A DNA stretch of 64,000 bases, taken from the NCBI RefSeq assembly GCF_001281315.1, contig NZ_CP012479.1:1612001-1676000 (forward strand). Reading direction: 5' to 3'. This stretch comes from Arthrobacter sp. ERGS1:01. Its GTDB lineage: Bacteria > Actinomycetota > Actinomycetes > Actinomycetales > Micrococcaceae. The first letter of the stretch is position 1, and each line of letters begins with the position of its first letter. Below the pieces are notes generated by a model, which made no database searches, had not been told where the DNA came from, and saw only the letters and a program-made list of their open reading frames with translations. A program made the position numbers and the translations under genes. Shown here in pieces: positions 1 through 8,720 of this stretch.

Positions 1-1401
1 TCCATCGCAACCCGCACCAAGGCGGCATATGAGCGGCGGCGGGTGGAGATTCAGCGCGTCCACGACGGCATGTCCTGGCTCAACCTTCATCTTCCTGCCC
101 CTACGGTGGAGGGCATTTGGGATCAGTGCACCTTCATTGCCCGCAACGCCCAAGGACCGGGGGAGTCCCGCACCTTGACCCAGTTGCGGGCCGATGTCGA
201 GGCCGCCCTGCTGCTGGGCCAGTCCCTGGCCGTCAACGGCATCAACGACAACCGGCCGCTACCGGCGCTTACGGACGCCACAGTGCCGGAAGCGAGCGCG
301 ACGACGGGGGCCGAAGTTGCCATTGTCGTTCCTCCTGCCGGTGCTTTCGGTTTTCCGGGTTTTGACCCGACCGGAGTGGTGCATCCGCCGGCGGTACCGG
401 AAGACTATGCCCGGCTTTGCGCGATGACGGGTGCCGGTCCGGAACCCGATCCTTGCGATCCCGGCAGCCTACCGGGCAGGTTCTACACACTGGACGATCG
501 GCAGATCCCTGCTTTCCCAACGCCCAACTACAACGAACCACGGTATGCCCCGCCGGACCTCTGGAACCCCGAGTCCGTCGGCGGTGCCGGCCCGAGCAGC
601 ACTGGGTCTTGGACTTCAGGCTCAGGGGACGGCGCCGCGCGTTCCGCCGTCCCCTGGCTGGGGATGCCGCCAATGCCGCAGGTCATGCCCGTGCTGTTGA
701 TCCCGGCCCTGTCGCTGGTTGGCGCCTCGTGCGACCCGGCCATTCTGGAGGGCTATGGGCCCATCAGCATCGAGGTGGCAAAGCGCCTCCTTGCGGACGC
801 ATCCTGCTTCTACCGGGCCTTCACCGATCCGATGACAGGGGAGGCCCTGGCGCTGAACCCGGAAACCCGGCGGGTGGACAGGAAGATGCGGATCATGCTG
901 CGGGCGGCCAACGAATTCTGCACATTCCCGGGTTGTTCGGCGAAGGCCGCCCACTCCGAGGTGGACCACATCAAACCATGGAGCGCCGGTGGTACGAGTG
1001 TTCTGGAAAATCTTGAACCCCTGGATAAACGGCACCACCTCGTGAAGCACTTCAAGGACGATCGCACCCGCCAAGGGCGCATTCGTGAGGACCAGTCAGC
1101 CGAACGGGCCGCGCTAAAATTGCGTGGCTGGACGCCCACCATGACCGAATCCGGCCGTCCCGGCTGGACCTCGCCCACCGGACGCTACTACCCGCCACAA
1201 CCAGCCGAGACCGCCCCACCGTCATACCCGAAATGGATTGCCAAGACCATCGCCGGCCGTCTCGAACCGGCTGGGCTGGCGGAATCGTCAGGACCGGGCG
1301 CCCAGGCGAGCCCGGCGGGTTCCGGCAACCTTCGGCCTCGTACCGGCCCCATCGACGTCAGCCCAGCCGAAGCCCTCATGATTCACTACCTCGCCGGCTG
1401 A
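1..1401 (+). CDS. DUF222 / HNH endonuclease domain protein, 5' truncated by window
   Basis: The reading frame is open to the first base of the window, so this is the C-terminal part of a longer protein and the GTG at 43 is probably internal. DUF222 proteins with a C-terminal HNH nuclease domain occur in many copies in actinobacteria and are thought to include mobile or selfish nucleases. The HNH domain lies near nucleotides 905-1060: a CTFPGC motif, then DHIKPW, then a conserved Asn and a HHLVKH segment. The middle of the protein is a Gly/Ser/Pro-rich linker with no recognisable fold. It converges on the polyamine operon across a hairpin. The biological role is not known. Confidence 0.85.
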   Translation, partial: SIATRTKAAYERRRVEIQRVHDGMSWLNLHLPAPTVEGIWDQCTFIARNAQGPGESRTLTQLRADVEAALLLGQSLAVNGINDNRPLPALTDATVPEASATTGAEVAIVVPPAGAFGFPGFDPTGVVHPPAVPEDYARLCAMTGAGPEPDPCDPGSLPGRFYTLDDRQIPAFPTPNYNEPRYAPPDLWNPESVGGAGPSSTGSWTSGSGDGAARSAVPWLGMPPMPQVMPVLLIPALSLVGASCDPAILEGYGPISIEVAKRLLADASCFYRAFTDPMTGEALALNPETRRVDRKMRIMLRAANEFCTFPGCSAKAAHSEVDHIKPWSAGGTSVLENLEPLDKRHHLVKHFKDDRTRQGRIREDQSAERAALKLRGWTPTMTESGRPGWTSPTGRYYPPQPAETAPPSYPKWIAKTIAGRLEPAGLAESSGPGAQASPAGSGNLRPRTGPIDVSPAEALMIHYLAG

Positions 1402-1445
1402 CCCAGCCAAACACCCGCGGCACCGCACAGGCTACCCAAAAAGAC

Positions 1446-1498
1446 GCCCGCCTCCCGTTCCCTCGACCGGCAGGCCGGGCAGGGAACGGAGGGCGGGC
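1446..1498. terminator. Bidirectional hairpin between convergent genes
   Basis: Two 18-base arms (1446-1463 and 1481-1498) match at 16 positions and enclose a GC-rich 17-base loop. The hairpin sits between the HNH gene and the convergent potC-like gene, so it could end transcription from both sides. No long U tract follows. Confidence 0.55.
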
Positions 1499-1512
1499 GC
1501 AAGTGGTGAGGC

Positions 1513-2433
1513 TTATGAACCGGCGATGGTCTTGGCGATGTCCGTGGAGCTTTCGCCAAAGCGGCGCAGCACCAGGGCCACCACGGCCAACGCCACCAGG
1601 GTCAGCAGCAACATGATCGTCGACACCGCCGCAATTTCGGGACGGAGCGAGACCTTCAGCGAGCTGAAGATGTACACCGGCCACGGCGTGTTCCCCGGCA
1701 CCTGCACGAAGCTGGAGACGATCGTGTTGTCCAGGCTCAGCGTGAACGACATCAGTGCACCAGCCAGGATGCCGGGCGCCGCGATGGGCAGGGTGATCTG
1801 CCAGAACCTGTTCCACGGCGTGGCGTACAAATCCGCCGCGGCCTCCTCGAGTGCCATGTCGGTGCCCTGCATGCGGGCCCTGACAATGAACGTCACCACG
1901 GCCACCGACATCACGGTGTGCGCCACCACCAGGCGGACCATGCCGTTGTTGATCGGGGCGAAGCCAAAATCAGTGCCGAGGCTGACGAACCACGGCAGGA
2001 TCGAGATGGCGTCCACGATCTCCGGGGTCACCAGGGTCAGTGCCAGCAGGCCTGTCAGCAGGGCAGCCCAGCGTGCCTTCTTCTTGGCCCGGGCAAGTGC
2101 CAGCCCGCCCAGCGTGCCCAGAATGGTCGACAGGATCGAGGCCCCCAGCGCCGCCTGCAGGGAGGTGAGCACGGAGCCGCGGATCACGGCGTTGCCGGCG
2201 GCATTCGTATACGCGGTAAAGCCGAAGCCTTCCCATGCGGCCAGCAACCGGCCCGTGTTGAAGGAGTAGATGACGATGACCACAATCGGCAGGAACAAGA
2301 ACGCGAATACGAGGACGCCGAACACTGCCATGCCCATCGAGATCGGGTCCCTGCGCTTGCGGCGCACGGGCGCGGCCGTGGAAATCGCCGTAGCCTCGTC
2401 GTCGGCCCGGTCGGTGAGAACTGAGGTGGTCAT
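1513..2433 (-). CDS. potC: Polyamine ABC transporter permease (PotC-like)
   Basis: This is the second inner-membrane permease of a spermidine/putrescine-type ABC importer, about 306 residues. I chose the ATG at 2433 because it has a GAGGAG ribosome site about 8 bases upstream and gives a normal PotC N-terminus. The open frame runs further upstream but through potB. Several hydrophobic segments are visible, the first at about residues 28-50 (MGMAVFGVLVFAFLFLPIVV). The coupling loop has the form EEAAADLYATPWNRFWQITLP, the EAA motif that contacts the ATPase. Its start overlaps the potB stop by four bases (ATGA), indicating translational coupling. It is the last gene of the six-gene operon. Confidence 0.88.
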   Translation of the reverse strand: MTTSVLTDRADDEATAISTAAPVRRKRRDPISMGMAVFGVLVFAFLFLPIVVIVIYSFNTGRLLAAWEGFGFTAYTNAAGNAVIRGSVLTSLQAALGASILSTILGTLGGLALARAKKKARWAALLTGLLALTLVTPEIVDAISILPWFVSLGTDFGFAPINNGMVRLVVAHTVMSVAVVTFIVRARMQGTDMALEEAAADLYATPWNRFWQITLPIAAPGILAGALMSFTLSLDNTIVSSFVQVPGNTPWPVYIFSSLKVSLRPEIAAVSTIMLLLTLVALAVVALVLRRFGESSTDIAKTIAGS

Positions 2434-3335
2434 GCTGCACTCTCCTCGATGAGCACCCGGCGGTTGTAGCGCAGGATCAGTCGGACAATCAGGATGCAGA
2501 CGCCCACCATCGCCACCGTGATCATGATGAACAGCATCAGGACCACGGCCATGGCGGAGCCGAGCGCCCAGTTCTGGGCGGAGTTGAATTGGTTGGCCAC
2601 CAGCTGGCCCACCATGTTGCCCTGGGCGCCACCGAGCACCGAGGCCGTGATGTAGTCGCCCATTAACGGGATGAACACGAGTAGGCAGCCCGAGGCGATG
2701 CCAGGCGCCGCCAAAGGCAGCGTCACCTGCCACATGGTCCGCCACCGGTTTGCGCCCAGGTCACGGCTGGCCTCGCGCAAGCTGACCCCGGCCCTGTCCA
2801 GGGCCACGAACAGGGGCAGGATCATCAACGGAAGGTAGTTGTAGACCACGCCAAGCTGCACGGCGGCCCGGGTGTACAGGATCTCGATGGGCCCGCCGAT
2901 GAGGTGCATGTTCTGGAGCGCATCAGAGACGAAGCCCTCCGGGGCCAGCATGATCTGCCAGCCCAGCGTGCGGACCAGGAAGTTGGTCCAAAACGGGACC
3001 AGCACGAGGGCGATCAACAGCCCCCGCCACTTTGCCGGCACCTTTACCGCCATCCAGTACGCAAAAGGGACGCCTATCACCAGGCAGATCAGGGTGCCGA
3101 TGCCGGCAATCTGCAGGGTGTTCCAGAAGGTGGAGATGAACGTCGGGTCGGTCGCCTCGAAGTACCTGTCCAGGGACAGGATGTCGTTGGAGTGGGCGGT
3201 GAACAGATCGGGCTTGTAGCCGAAGCTGTACCAGATGACCAGGGCCACCGGGATGACGAAGAAGAAGACCATATAGGCCCACGTCGGGAACGACAGCGCC
3301 GCAACCCCGGCACTCTTGCGTGAAAACCTGCTCAT
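2430..3335 (-). CDS. potB: Polyamine ABC transporter permease (PotB-like)
   Basis: This is the first permease subunit of the importer, 301 residues, close to the usual PotB length. A hydrophobic helix starts near residue 16 (FPTWAYMVFFFVIPVALVIW), with further membrane segments along the protein. The EAA loop reads REASRDLGANRWRTMWQVTLP. It overlaps potD at its start and potC at its stop by four bases each, so the three genes are tightly coupled. Substrate class is inferred from the family and from the amine-catabolic genes upstream in the same operon. A related substrate such as another diamine cannot be excluded. Confidence 0.88.
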   Translation of the reverse strand: MSRFSRKSAGVAALSFPTWAYMVFFFVIPVALVIWYSFGYKPDLFTAHSNDILSLDRYFEATDPTFISTFWNTLQIAGIGTLICLVIGVPFAYWMAVKVPAKWRGLLIALVLVPFWTNFLVRTLGWQIMLAPEGFVSDALQNMHLIGGPIEILYTRAAVQLGVVYNYLPLMILPLFVALDRAGVSLREASRDLGANRWRTMWQVTLPLAAPGIASGCLLVFIPLMGDYITASVLGGAQGNMVGQLVANQFNSAQNWALGSAMAVVLMLFIMITVAMVGVCILIVRLILRYNRRVLIEESAA

Positions 3336-4498
3336 GCGCCCGCCCTCGATTCCATCTTGTTCAGGATCTGCACCCGGCGCTCCTGCCCGTTGTTCAGGAC
3401 CCCGGCGGTGAGCCGGTCCAGTACTTTCTGTGGCGGGAACACCAGATCCGGCAGTTCCATTTCCTCGGCCAGGGCGGCCTCCTTCAAGCCCTTCACGCCC
3501 GTGTGGTAGCCAATGTAATCAACCTCGTGCAGCGCCACCTCGGGGGTCATCATGTTGTTGATGAACGCGTAGGCCGCGTCGGGGTGCTGCGCGCCGGTGG
3601 CCAGCGCCCAGTTGTCCATCCACAGATTGGCCGTGGGGGTCGGGAAGACGAACTTCCACCGTTCCGGGTCCGACGCCGAGAGCATGCCCTGGCGTGCGTC
3701 GCCGTTGAAGGACTGCATCAGTGCGAACGTGCCCTGCGGAATACCGGAGGTCACCACATTGGAGTTGAAGGCCCGGATGTTCTTCGCCAGCGTATTGACG
3801 AGGTAGTCCTCGGCCGCGTCCAGCGCCTTGGGGTCCTCGGTGTTCATGTCGATGCCCTTGGCGCCCAGGTAAATGGCCACCACCTCCCACGAATCCTCCA
3901 GCACGGCCGTCTTGCCGCTGGCCGTGGTGGTCGCCGCCGTCAGGAAGTCCTGCCACGACGTCAGCTCGCCCTTGATCACCTTTGTGTCGTACACATAGCC
4001 GGTGGTGCCCCAGGCCTTGGGCACCGAGTATTGGTTCCCGCGGTCCCACACCTGGTTCGTGTAGGTGGGGTCAAGGTTTGCCATGTTCGGCAGCTTGCCG
4101 TGGTCCAGTTTCTGCAGCAGCCCGTTGGCGGCCATCTGCGGAATGTACAGGCCCGTGGGCACAACGATGTCGTAGCCGCTGGTGCCGCGCGTGGCCGCGA
4201 GTTTCGCGATGAGTTCCTCGTTGGAGCTGAAACTGTCCAGCTGGACCCGCACGCCGGACTTGTCCTGGAACGCGGAAATATCGTCCGGGTCCTCATAGTC
4301 GCCCCACGAGTACACATTCAGCTGCTTGCCCAGCACCCCGTTGGGCACGGCCGACTCCGCAAAGGACTTCCCGCGCCCGCAACCGGTCAGCGCCAGCGAG
4401 GCACCAACGACGGCGAAGCCGCCCAGGAGCGCCCGCCGGCTGATCTTCGGCACGGCTGCGGTCGGTGCCAGGACCTTCAGATGGGAAGCTTGAGCCAT
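3332..4498 (-). CDS. potD: Polyamine-binding lipoprotein (PotD-like), Tat-type signal
   Basis: This is the extracellular substrate-binding subunit, 388 residues from the ATG at 4498, which has a GGGAG site upstream. An ATG further upstream in the same frame would extend into the potA gene and lacks a site. The N-terminus carries a twin-arginine pattern (SRRALLGG, Arg21-Arg22) followed by a hydrophobic stretch and the lipobox LTGC, making Cys40 the likely lipidated residue. The mature protein starts with the family pattern LNVYSWGDYEDPDDISAF. It lies one base after the potA stop and overlaps potB. A folded, Tat-exported lipoprotein is an inference from the double arginine. Confidence 0.87.
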   Translation of the reverse strand: MAQASHLKVLAPTAAVPKISRRALLGGFAVVGASLALTGCGRGKSFAESAVPNGVLGKQLNVYSWGDYEDPDDISAFQDKSGVRVQLDSFSSNEELIAKLAATRGTSGYDIVVPTGLYIPQMAANGLLQKLDHGKLPNMANLDPTYTNQVWDRGNQYSVPKAWGTTGYVYDTKVIKGELTSWQDFLTAATTTASGKTAVLEDSWEVVAIYLGAKGIDMNTEDPKALDAAEDYLVNTLAKNIRAFNSNVVTSGIPQGTFALMQSFNGDARQGMLSASDPERWKFVFPTPTANLWMDNWALATGAQHPDAAYAFINNMMTPEVALHEVDYIGYHTGVKGLKEAALAEEMELPDLVFPPQKVLDRLTAGVLNNGQERRVQILNKMESRAGA

Positions 4499-4499
4499 C

Positions 4500-5636
4500 T
4501 CACTCTCCCGCACTTGGATGCGGGTTCGGAAAGACCTGCACATTCGCCGGGGTCCAGCTGCACCAGACGCTGGTGCCGGCGGCGATCAGCTCGCCGTGCC
4601 GCGGTGGGACCCGTGCCAGCAGCTCGTGTCCCGAACCGGTGGTCACCTGGTACTGGATGACGTCGCCGAGGAATGAGACGGCGCCGACGGAACCGGAGAC
4701 CACGTTCGTGTCGGCGTCCGGCCGGACGTCGCTGACCTGGATCGACTCGGCGCGGACCGCGGCCAGGACCTGGGTGCCGGCGGGTTCGGTGGCGGCCGCG
4801 CTCGTGAGGAATTCGCCGTCGGCCGCGGTGAGCCGGCCGTTGGCGCCCACCGTGGCCGCGATGAAGTTTTGCTTGCCGATGAACCCGGCCACAAAGGAGT
4901 TTTCCGGGTTCCGGTAGATCTCCTCGGCCGTGCCCACCTGCTGGACCCGGCCATCGAGCATGACCACGATCCGGTCGCTCATGGACAACGCCTCGGACTG
5001 GTCGTGCGTGACGAAGATGAACGTAATGCCCAGCTGGCGTTGGAGCAGCTTCAGCTCGAGCTGCATTTCCTCGCGGAGTTTGCGGTCCAGCGCCGACATC
5101 GGCTCATCGAGCAGGAGCACCTTGGGCCGGTTCACGATGGCCCGGGCAAGCGCGACGCGCTGCTGCTGGCCGCCGGAGAGCATCTTCGGGTTCCGGTCCG
5201 CGAACTTCGCCATCTGCACCAGCTCGAGCGCCTCGGAGACGCGCCTGCCGATCTCGGCCTTCGGTGTGCGGCGCTGGCGCAGGCCGTATGCAACGTTTTC
5301 CGCGACGGTCATGTGCGGGAACAGGGCATAGGCCTGGAACACGGTGTTGATGGGCCGCTTGTTCGGCGGCACGCCCACCACGGAGGCGCCCGAGAGCAGG
5401 ATGTCGCCGGTGTCCGGCTCCTCGAAGCCGGCAATCATGCGCAGCAAGGTGGTCTTGCCGCAACCCGAGGGCCCCAGCAGGGACAGGAATTCCCCGGAGT
5501 GGACGTCCAGGTCAACGCCGGCCACGGCCGTGGCCGAGCCGTACTTCTTCACAACGTTGCGGACCTGCACGGAGCCGGTACCGCGGCCGGGGTCGTCGTT
5601 GACCCCCGCCGAAGGGAGGACTGTATTTTGCGTCAA
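4500..5636 (-). CDS. potA: Polyamine ABC transporter ATP-binding protein (PotA-like)
   Basis: This cytoplasmic ATPase, 378 residues, powers the importer. The Walker A motif GPSGCGKTT is at 55-63, the signature LSGGQQQR at 153-160 and the Walker B LLLDEP at about 174-179. The C-terminal third resembles a TOBE regulatory domain. The start codon is TTG at 5636; an AAAGGA site lies about 8 bases upstream, and no closer ATG keeps the N-terminus intact. It follows the oxidase gene by 21 bases and precedes potD by one base, so it belongs to the same transcript. Confidence 0.9.
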   Translation of the reverse strand: MTQNTVLPSAGVNDDPGRGTGSVQVRNVVKKYGSATAVAGVDLDVHSGEFLSLLGPSGCGKTTLLRMIAGFEEPDTGDILLSGASVVGVPPNKRPINTVFQAYALFPHMTVAENVAYGLRQRRTPKAEIGRRVSEALELVQMAKFADRNPKMLSGGQQQRVALARAIVNRPKVLLLDEPMSALDRKLREEMQLELKLLQRQLGITFIFVTHDQSEALSMSDRIVVMLDGRVQQVGTAEEIYRNPENSFVAGFIGKQNFIAATVGANGRLTAADGEFLTSAAATEPAGTQVLAAVRAESIQVSDVRPDADTNVVSGSVGAVSFLGDVIQYQVTTGSGHELLARVPPRHGELIAAGTSVWCSWTPANVQVFPNPHPSAGE

Positions 5637-5657
5637 GGTGGTTTCCTTTGGCGGTGG

Positions 5658-7082
5658 TTAGGAGTCGAAGCCGAGGCCGACTGCGTCGAGGGTTTTCAGG
5701 AGCAGATTGCGTTTTCCGTCATTGTGGTCGGCCCGGTTCAGGGCCCACCGGGTGGCCTGGATGCCGACGCTCGCAAACGGTTCGGGCGGGAACGGCAGGG
5801 GTTTGGAGCGGACCATTTTCAGCCGGGTCCTTTCGGTGTCGCGCCCGGCCAGGTGGTCGAGCATCACCTTGGCGGCAAAGTGCGTGGCCGCCACGCCGAG
5901 CCCGGTAAATCCGGCGGCATAGCTGACCCGGCCGCCGTGGGCTGTGCCGAAGAACGCACAGAACCGGGTGGACGTGTCGATGGCTCCGGCCCAGCGGTGC
6001 GTGAACTTCACTCCTTCCAGCTGCGGGAACGTGGTGAAAAAGTGGCTGGCCAGTTTCCGGAACGTCTCCGGCCGGTCCTCATATTCGCTCTTGACCTCCC
6101 GGCCAAAGTGGTACAGCGCGTCATAGCCGCCCCACAGGATGCGGTTGTCGGCGCTGAGCCGGTAGTAGTGGAATTGGTTCGCCACATCGGAGAGCCCCTG
6201 CCGGTTGTGCCAGCCGATCGATGCCAGCTGTTCCCCGCTCAGCGGCTCCGTCATGAGCACATAGTCGTACACGGGGACGGTGAACAGCCTGTTGCGCTTG
6301 AGCAGTGACGGGAACACGTTGGTAGCCAGCGCCACCCTGCCGGCCCGCACGCGTCCCTTGTCGGTATGGACGACGACGTCCCCGCCGCCCGCCGCCGGCA
6401 CCAGTGAAGTGGCCGCCGAATGTTCGAAGATTTCCACGCCGAGGTCCCGGCAGGCGCGGGCCAGTTCCCGGGCCAGCTTGGCCGGATGCACCAGTGCCGT
6501 CTCTTCCTTGTGCCAGACCCCTGCCAGGTAGGTGGGCGAGTTGAGTTCGGCCCGCACCGCCTCCCGGTCAAGGAACACCTGGCCTGCGGCGGCGGCGGAC
6601 GCCTGAAGCTCGGCCGCCTGGTAGGGCTCGATCGCCACGTCGATGGAGCCGGTGCGCTCGAAGTCGCAGTCCAGGCCCAGGTCGCGGACGGCCTTTTCGA
6701 TTTCGTCCAGGTTTTGCCGGCCCAGTTCGTTGAGCCGGTCGATCTCCTCGGGGAAGCGGTTCTCGCCGTTCTCCTGGCCGTGGGTGAGGCTCGCCTCGAC
6801 GAAGCCGCCATTGCGGCCGGATGCCGCCCAGCCCACGGTGTGGGATTCAAGGACCAGCACGCGCCTGCCCGGGTCCTCCTGCTTGGCCAGCAGGGCCGTC
6901 CACAGGCCGCAATACCCGGCGCCGACCACCACCAGGTCGGCGGTGTGCTCCCCGCCCAGGGGCTGGCCCACGTCGGTGGGGCCGACGTCGTCGAGCCAGA
7001 AGGGTACCGGCTTGGAGCCGGCCAGGGCGGCGTCGATCACGGACGCGGCGGGGACTTCGCGTTCAAAGACTGTTGAGGTCAT
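5658..7082 (-). CDS. FAD-dependent amine oxidoreductase (PuuB/DAO family)
   Basis: The protein has a dinucleotide-binding motif near its N-terminus (DLVVVGAGYCGLWTA) and a GRNGGF segment typical of the D-amino acid oxidase/glycine oxidase family that includes gamma-glutamylputrescine oxidase PuuB. It probably oxidises an amine using FAD, releasing an aldehyde. I start it at the ATG at 7082; a longer frame would run into the aminotransferase gene. AGGAG lies about 13 bases upstream, slightly far. The gene is four bases after the aminotransferase stop and 21 bases before potA, which links it to amine catabolism. The exact substrate is not shown by the sequence. Confidence 0.82.
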   Translation of the reverse strand: MTSTVFEREVPAASVIDAALAGSKPVPFWLDDVGPTDVGQPLGGEHTADLVVVGAGYCGLWTALLAKQEDPGRRVLVLESHTVGWAASGRNGGFVEASLTHGQENGENRFPEEIDRLNELGRQNLDEIEKAVRDLGLDCDFERTGSIDVAIEPYQAAELQASAAAAGQVFLDREAVRAELNSPTYLAGVWHKEETALVHPAKLARELARACRDLGVEIFEHSAATSLVPAAGGGDVVVHTDKGRVRAGRVALATNVFPSLLKRNRLFTVPVYDYVLMTEPLSGEQLASIGWHNRQGLSDVANQFHYYRLSADNRILWGGYDALYHFGREVKSEYEDRPETFRKLASHFFTTFPQLEGVKFTHRWAGAIDTSTRFCAFFGTAHGGRVSYAAGFTGLGVAATHFAAKVMLDHLAGRDTERTRLKMVRSKPLPFPPEPFASVGIQATRWALNRADHNDGKRNLLLKTLDAVGLGFDS

Positions 7083-7086
7083 GGGG

Positions 7087-8490
7087 TTAGAGCAACTCCT
7101 GTGCCTTGGTGAGAACCGTACGGAGGATGCGTTCAATCTCGTCAAACTCGGGCTGGCCGATGATCAGCGGCGGCGAGAGCTGGATGACGGGATCGCCCCG
7201 GTCGTCGGCCCGGCAGTAGAGGCCGTTGGCGAACAATTCGTGCGAGACGAAGCCCTTCAACACGCGGTGGCACTCCTCCTCGCTGAACGTCTCCTTCGTG
7301 GCCTTGTCCTTGACGAGCTCGATGCCGTAGAAATAGCCGGCACCGCGGACATCGCCAACGATGGGCAGGTCCAGGAGTTTTTCCAGCGTGGCCCGGAAAG
7401 CGGCCTCGTTTGCGCGGACATGGCCGTTGAGGTCCTCCCGTTCAAAGATGTCCAGGTTGGCCAGCGCGACGGCGGCGGAGACCGGGTGCCCGCCGAACGT
7501 GTAGCCGTGGCTGAAGACGTTGCTGCCGTCGGCGAACGGTGCGTAGAGCTTGTCCGAGGCAATGAGTGCACCCATGGGGGAGTAGCCGCTCGTGAGGCCC
7601 TTGGCGCAGGTGATCATGTCCGGGACGTAGTCGTAGCGATCGGCGCCGAAATAGTGTCCGAGCCGGCCAAACGCGCAGATGACCTCGTCGCTGACCAACA
7701 GCACATCGTATTCGTCGCAGATTTCCCGGACCCGCTGGAAATAGCCGGGAGGCGGCGGGAAGCAGCCGCCGGCATTCTGCACGGGCTCCAGGAACACGAC
7801 GGCCACGGTGTCCGGGCCCTCCTCCAGGATGACGCGCTCAATCTGGTTGGCGGCCCACAGGCCAAAGGCCGCGGGATCGTCGCCGTGCTCCTGTGCCCGG
7901 TAGATGTTGGTGTTCGGGACCCGGAAGGTGGAGGGGACCAGCGGCTCGAAGTCGACCTTGAGTTCGGGGATCCCGGTGATGGACAGGGCGCCGTGGGTGG
8001 TGCCGTGGTAGGCGGTGGTGCGGGAAATGGCCTTGTGCTTGCCCGGCTTGCCCTGGGTCTTGAAGTACTGCTTGGCCAGCTTCCAGGCGGACTCCACGGC
8101 CTCGCTGCCGCTGTTGGTGAAGAACACCCGGTTCAGGTCTCCCGGGGCCAGTGCGGCCAGTCGGCCGGCGAGTTCGGCGGCCGGCTCGTTGGCATAGGAC
8201 CACAGGGGGAAGAAGGCGAGCTGCTCGCCCTGGCGGGCGGCCGCCTCGGCCAATTCCGTCCGGCCATGACCGGCCTGGACGGTGAATAGTCCGGCCAGTC
8301 CGTCCAGGTATTTCTTCCCGGCGTCGTCATAGATGTAGGCGCCCTCGCCGCGGACGATCATGGGCAGTTCGGCCGCCTCGGCGGGTTGGGGGGAAAAGTG
8401 CAGCCACAGGTTATCGTGGGCGGAGCGGCGGATGTCGGCCGCCGTGCGAAAGTCCTGCCCTGGTGCGGTGGATGCCACTTGCTGAGTCAT
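7087..8490 (-). CDS. Class III aminotransferase, probable putrescine/diamine or omega-amino acid type
   Basis: This is a PLP-dependent fold-type I enzyme of class III, 467 residues from the ATG at 8490, which has a GAGGAG site 6 bases upstream. The catalytic lysine is probably Lys297 in the segment CAKGLTSGYSPMGA, and the SDEVICAFGRLG segment before it holds the cofactor-binding Asp. Relatives transfer amino groups from putrescine, GABA or similar omega-amines to pyruvate or 2-oxoglutarate. It is the first gene of the polyamine operon, so a diamine or its aminoaldehyde product is the likely substrate; this is inferred from context. Confidence 0.85.
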   Translation of the reverse strand: MTQQVASTAPGQDFRTAADIRRSAHDNLWLHFSPQPAEAAELPMIVRGEGAYIYDDAGKKYLDGLAGLFTVQAGHGRTELAEAAARQGEQLAFFPLWSYANEPAAELAGRLAALAPGDLNRVFFTNSGSEAVESAWKLAKQYFKTQGKPGKHKAISRTTAYHGTTHGALSITGIPELKVDFEPLVPSTFRVPNTNIYRAQEHGDDPAAFGLWAANQIERVILEEGPDTVAVVFLEPVQNAGGCFPPPPGYFQRVREICDEYDVLLVSDEVICAFGRLGHYFGADRYDYVPDMITCAKGLTSGYSPMGALIASDKLYAPFADGSNVFSHGYTFGGHPVSAAVALANLDIFEREDLNGHVRANEAAFRATLEKLLDLPIVGDVRGAGYFYGIELVKDKATKETFSEEECHRVLKGFVSHELFANGLYCRADDRGDPVIQLSPPLIIGQPEFDEIERILRTVLTKAQELL

Positions 8491-8720
8491 GATGTGCTCC
8501 TCGGATCCGGCGTGGAGCATCGTCTGCGATGCGCCCGTGGTGATCAGTCTGCCCGCGGACTCAGCAGTTTACAAGGGATTCAGTGGAAATCTTTTACTTT
8601 TACTTCTGATTCCGTTGTCGATGGAGAAAATGCATAGAAATACGTTGAAGAGTGCTGAGAATGTGATACGGCACACAGTGTTGGAAATTTGCGCCTCCGC
8701 CACCGGCCTTCAAGAGCGGC
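8491..8720. promoter_or_regulatory. AT-rich leader/promoter region of the polyamine operon
   Basis: This 230-base gap separates the LacI gene's stop from the aminotransferase start, both leftward. Bases about 8560-8690 are distinctly A/T-rich compared with the rest of the window, including a TTTTACTTTTACTT run. The operon promoter must lie here unless transcription reads through from the regulator gene. I could not identify a specific operator. Confidence 0.4.

Noticed and set aside
43..1401. GTG at 43 as the start of the HNH protein.
   Set aside because: The same frame is open to base 1 and encodes residues matching the family upstream, so the gene is truncated by the window.
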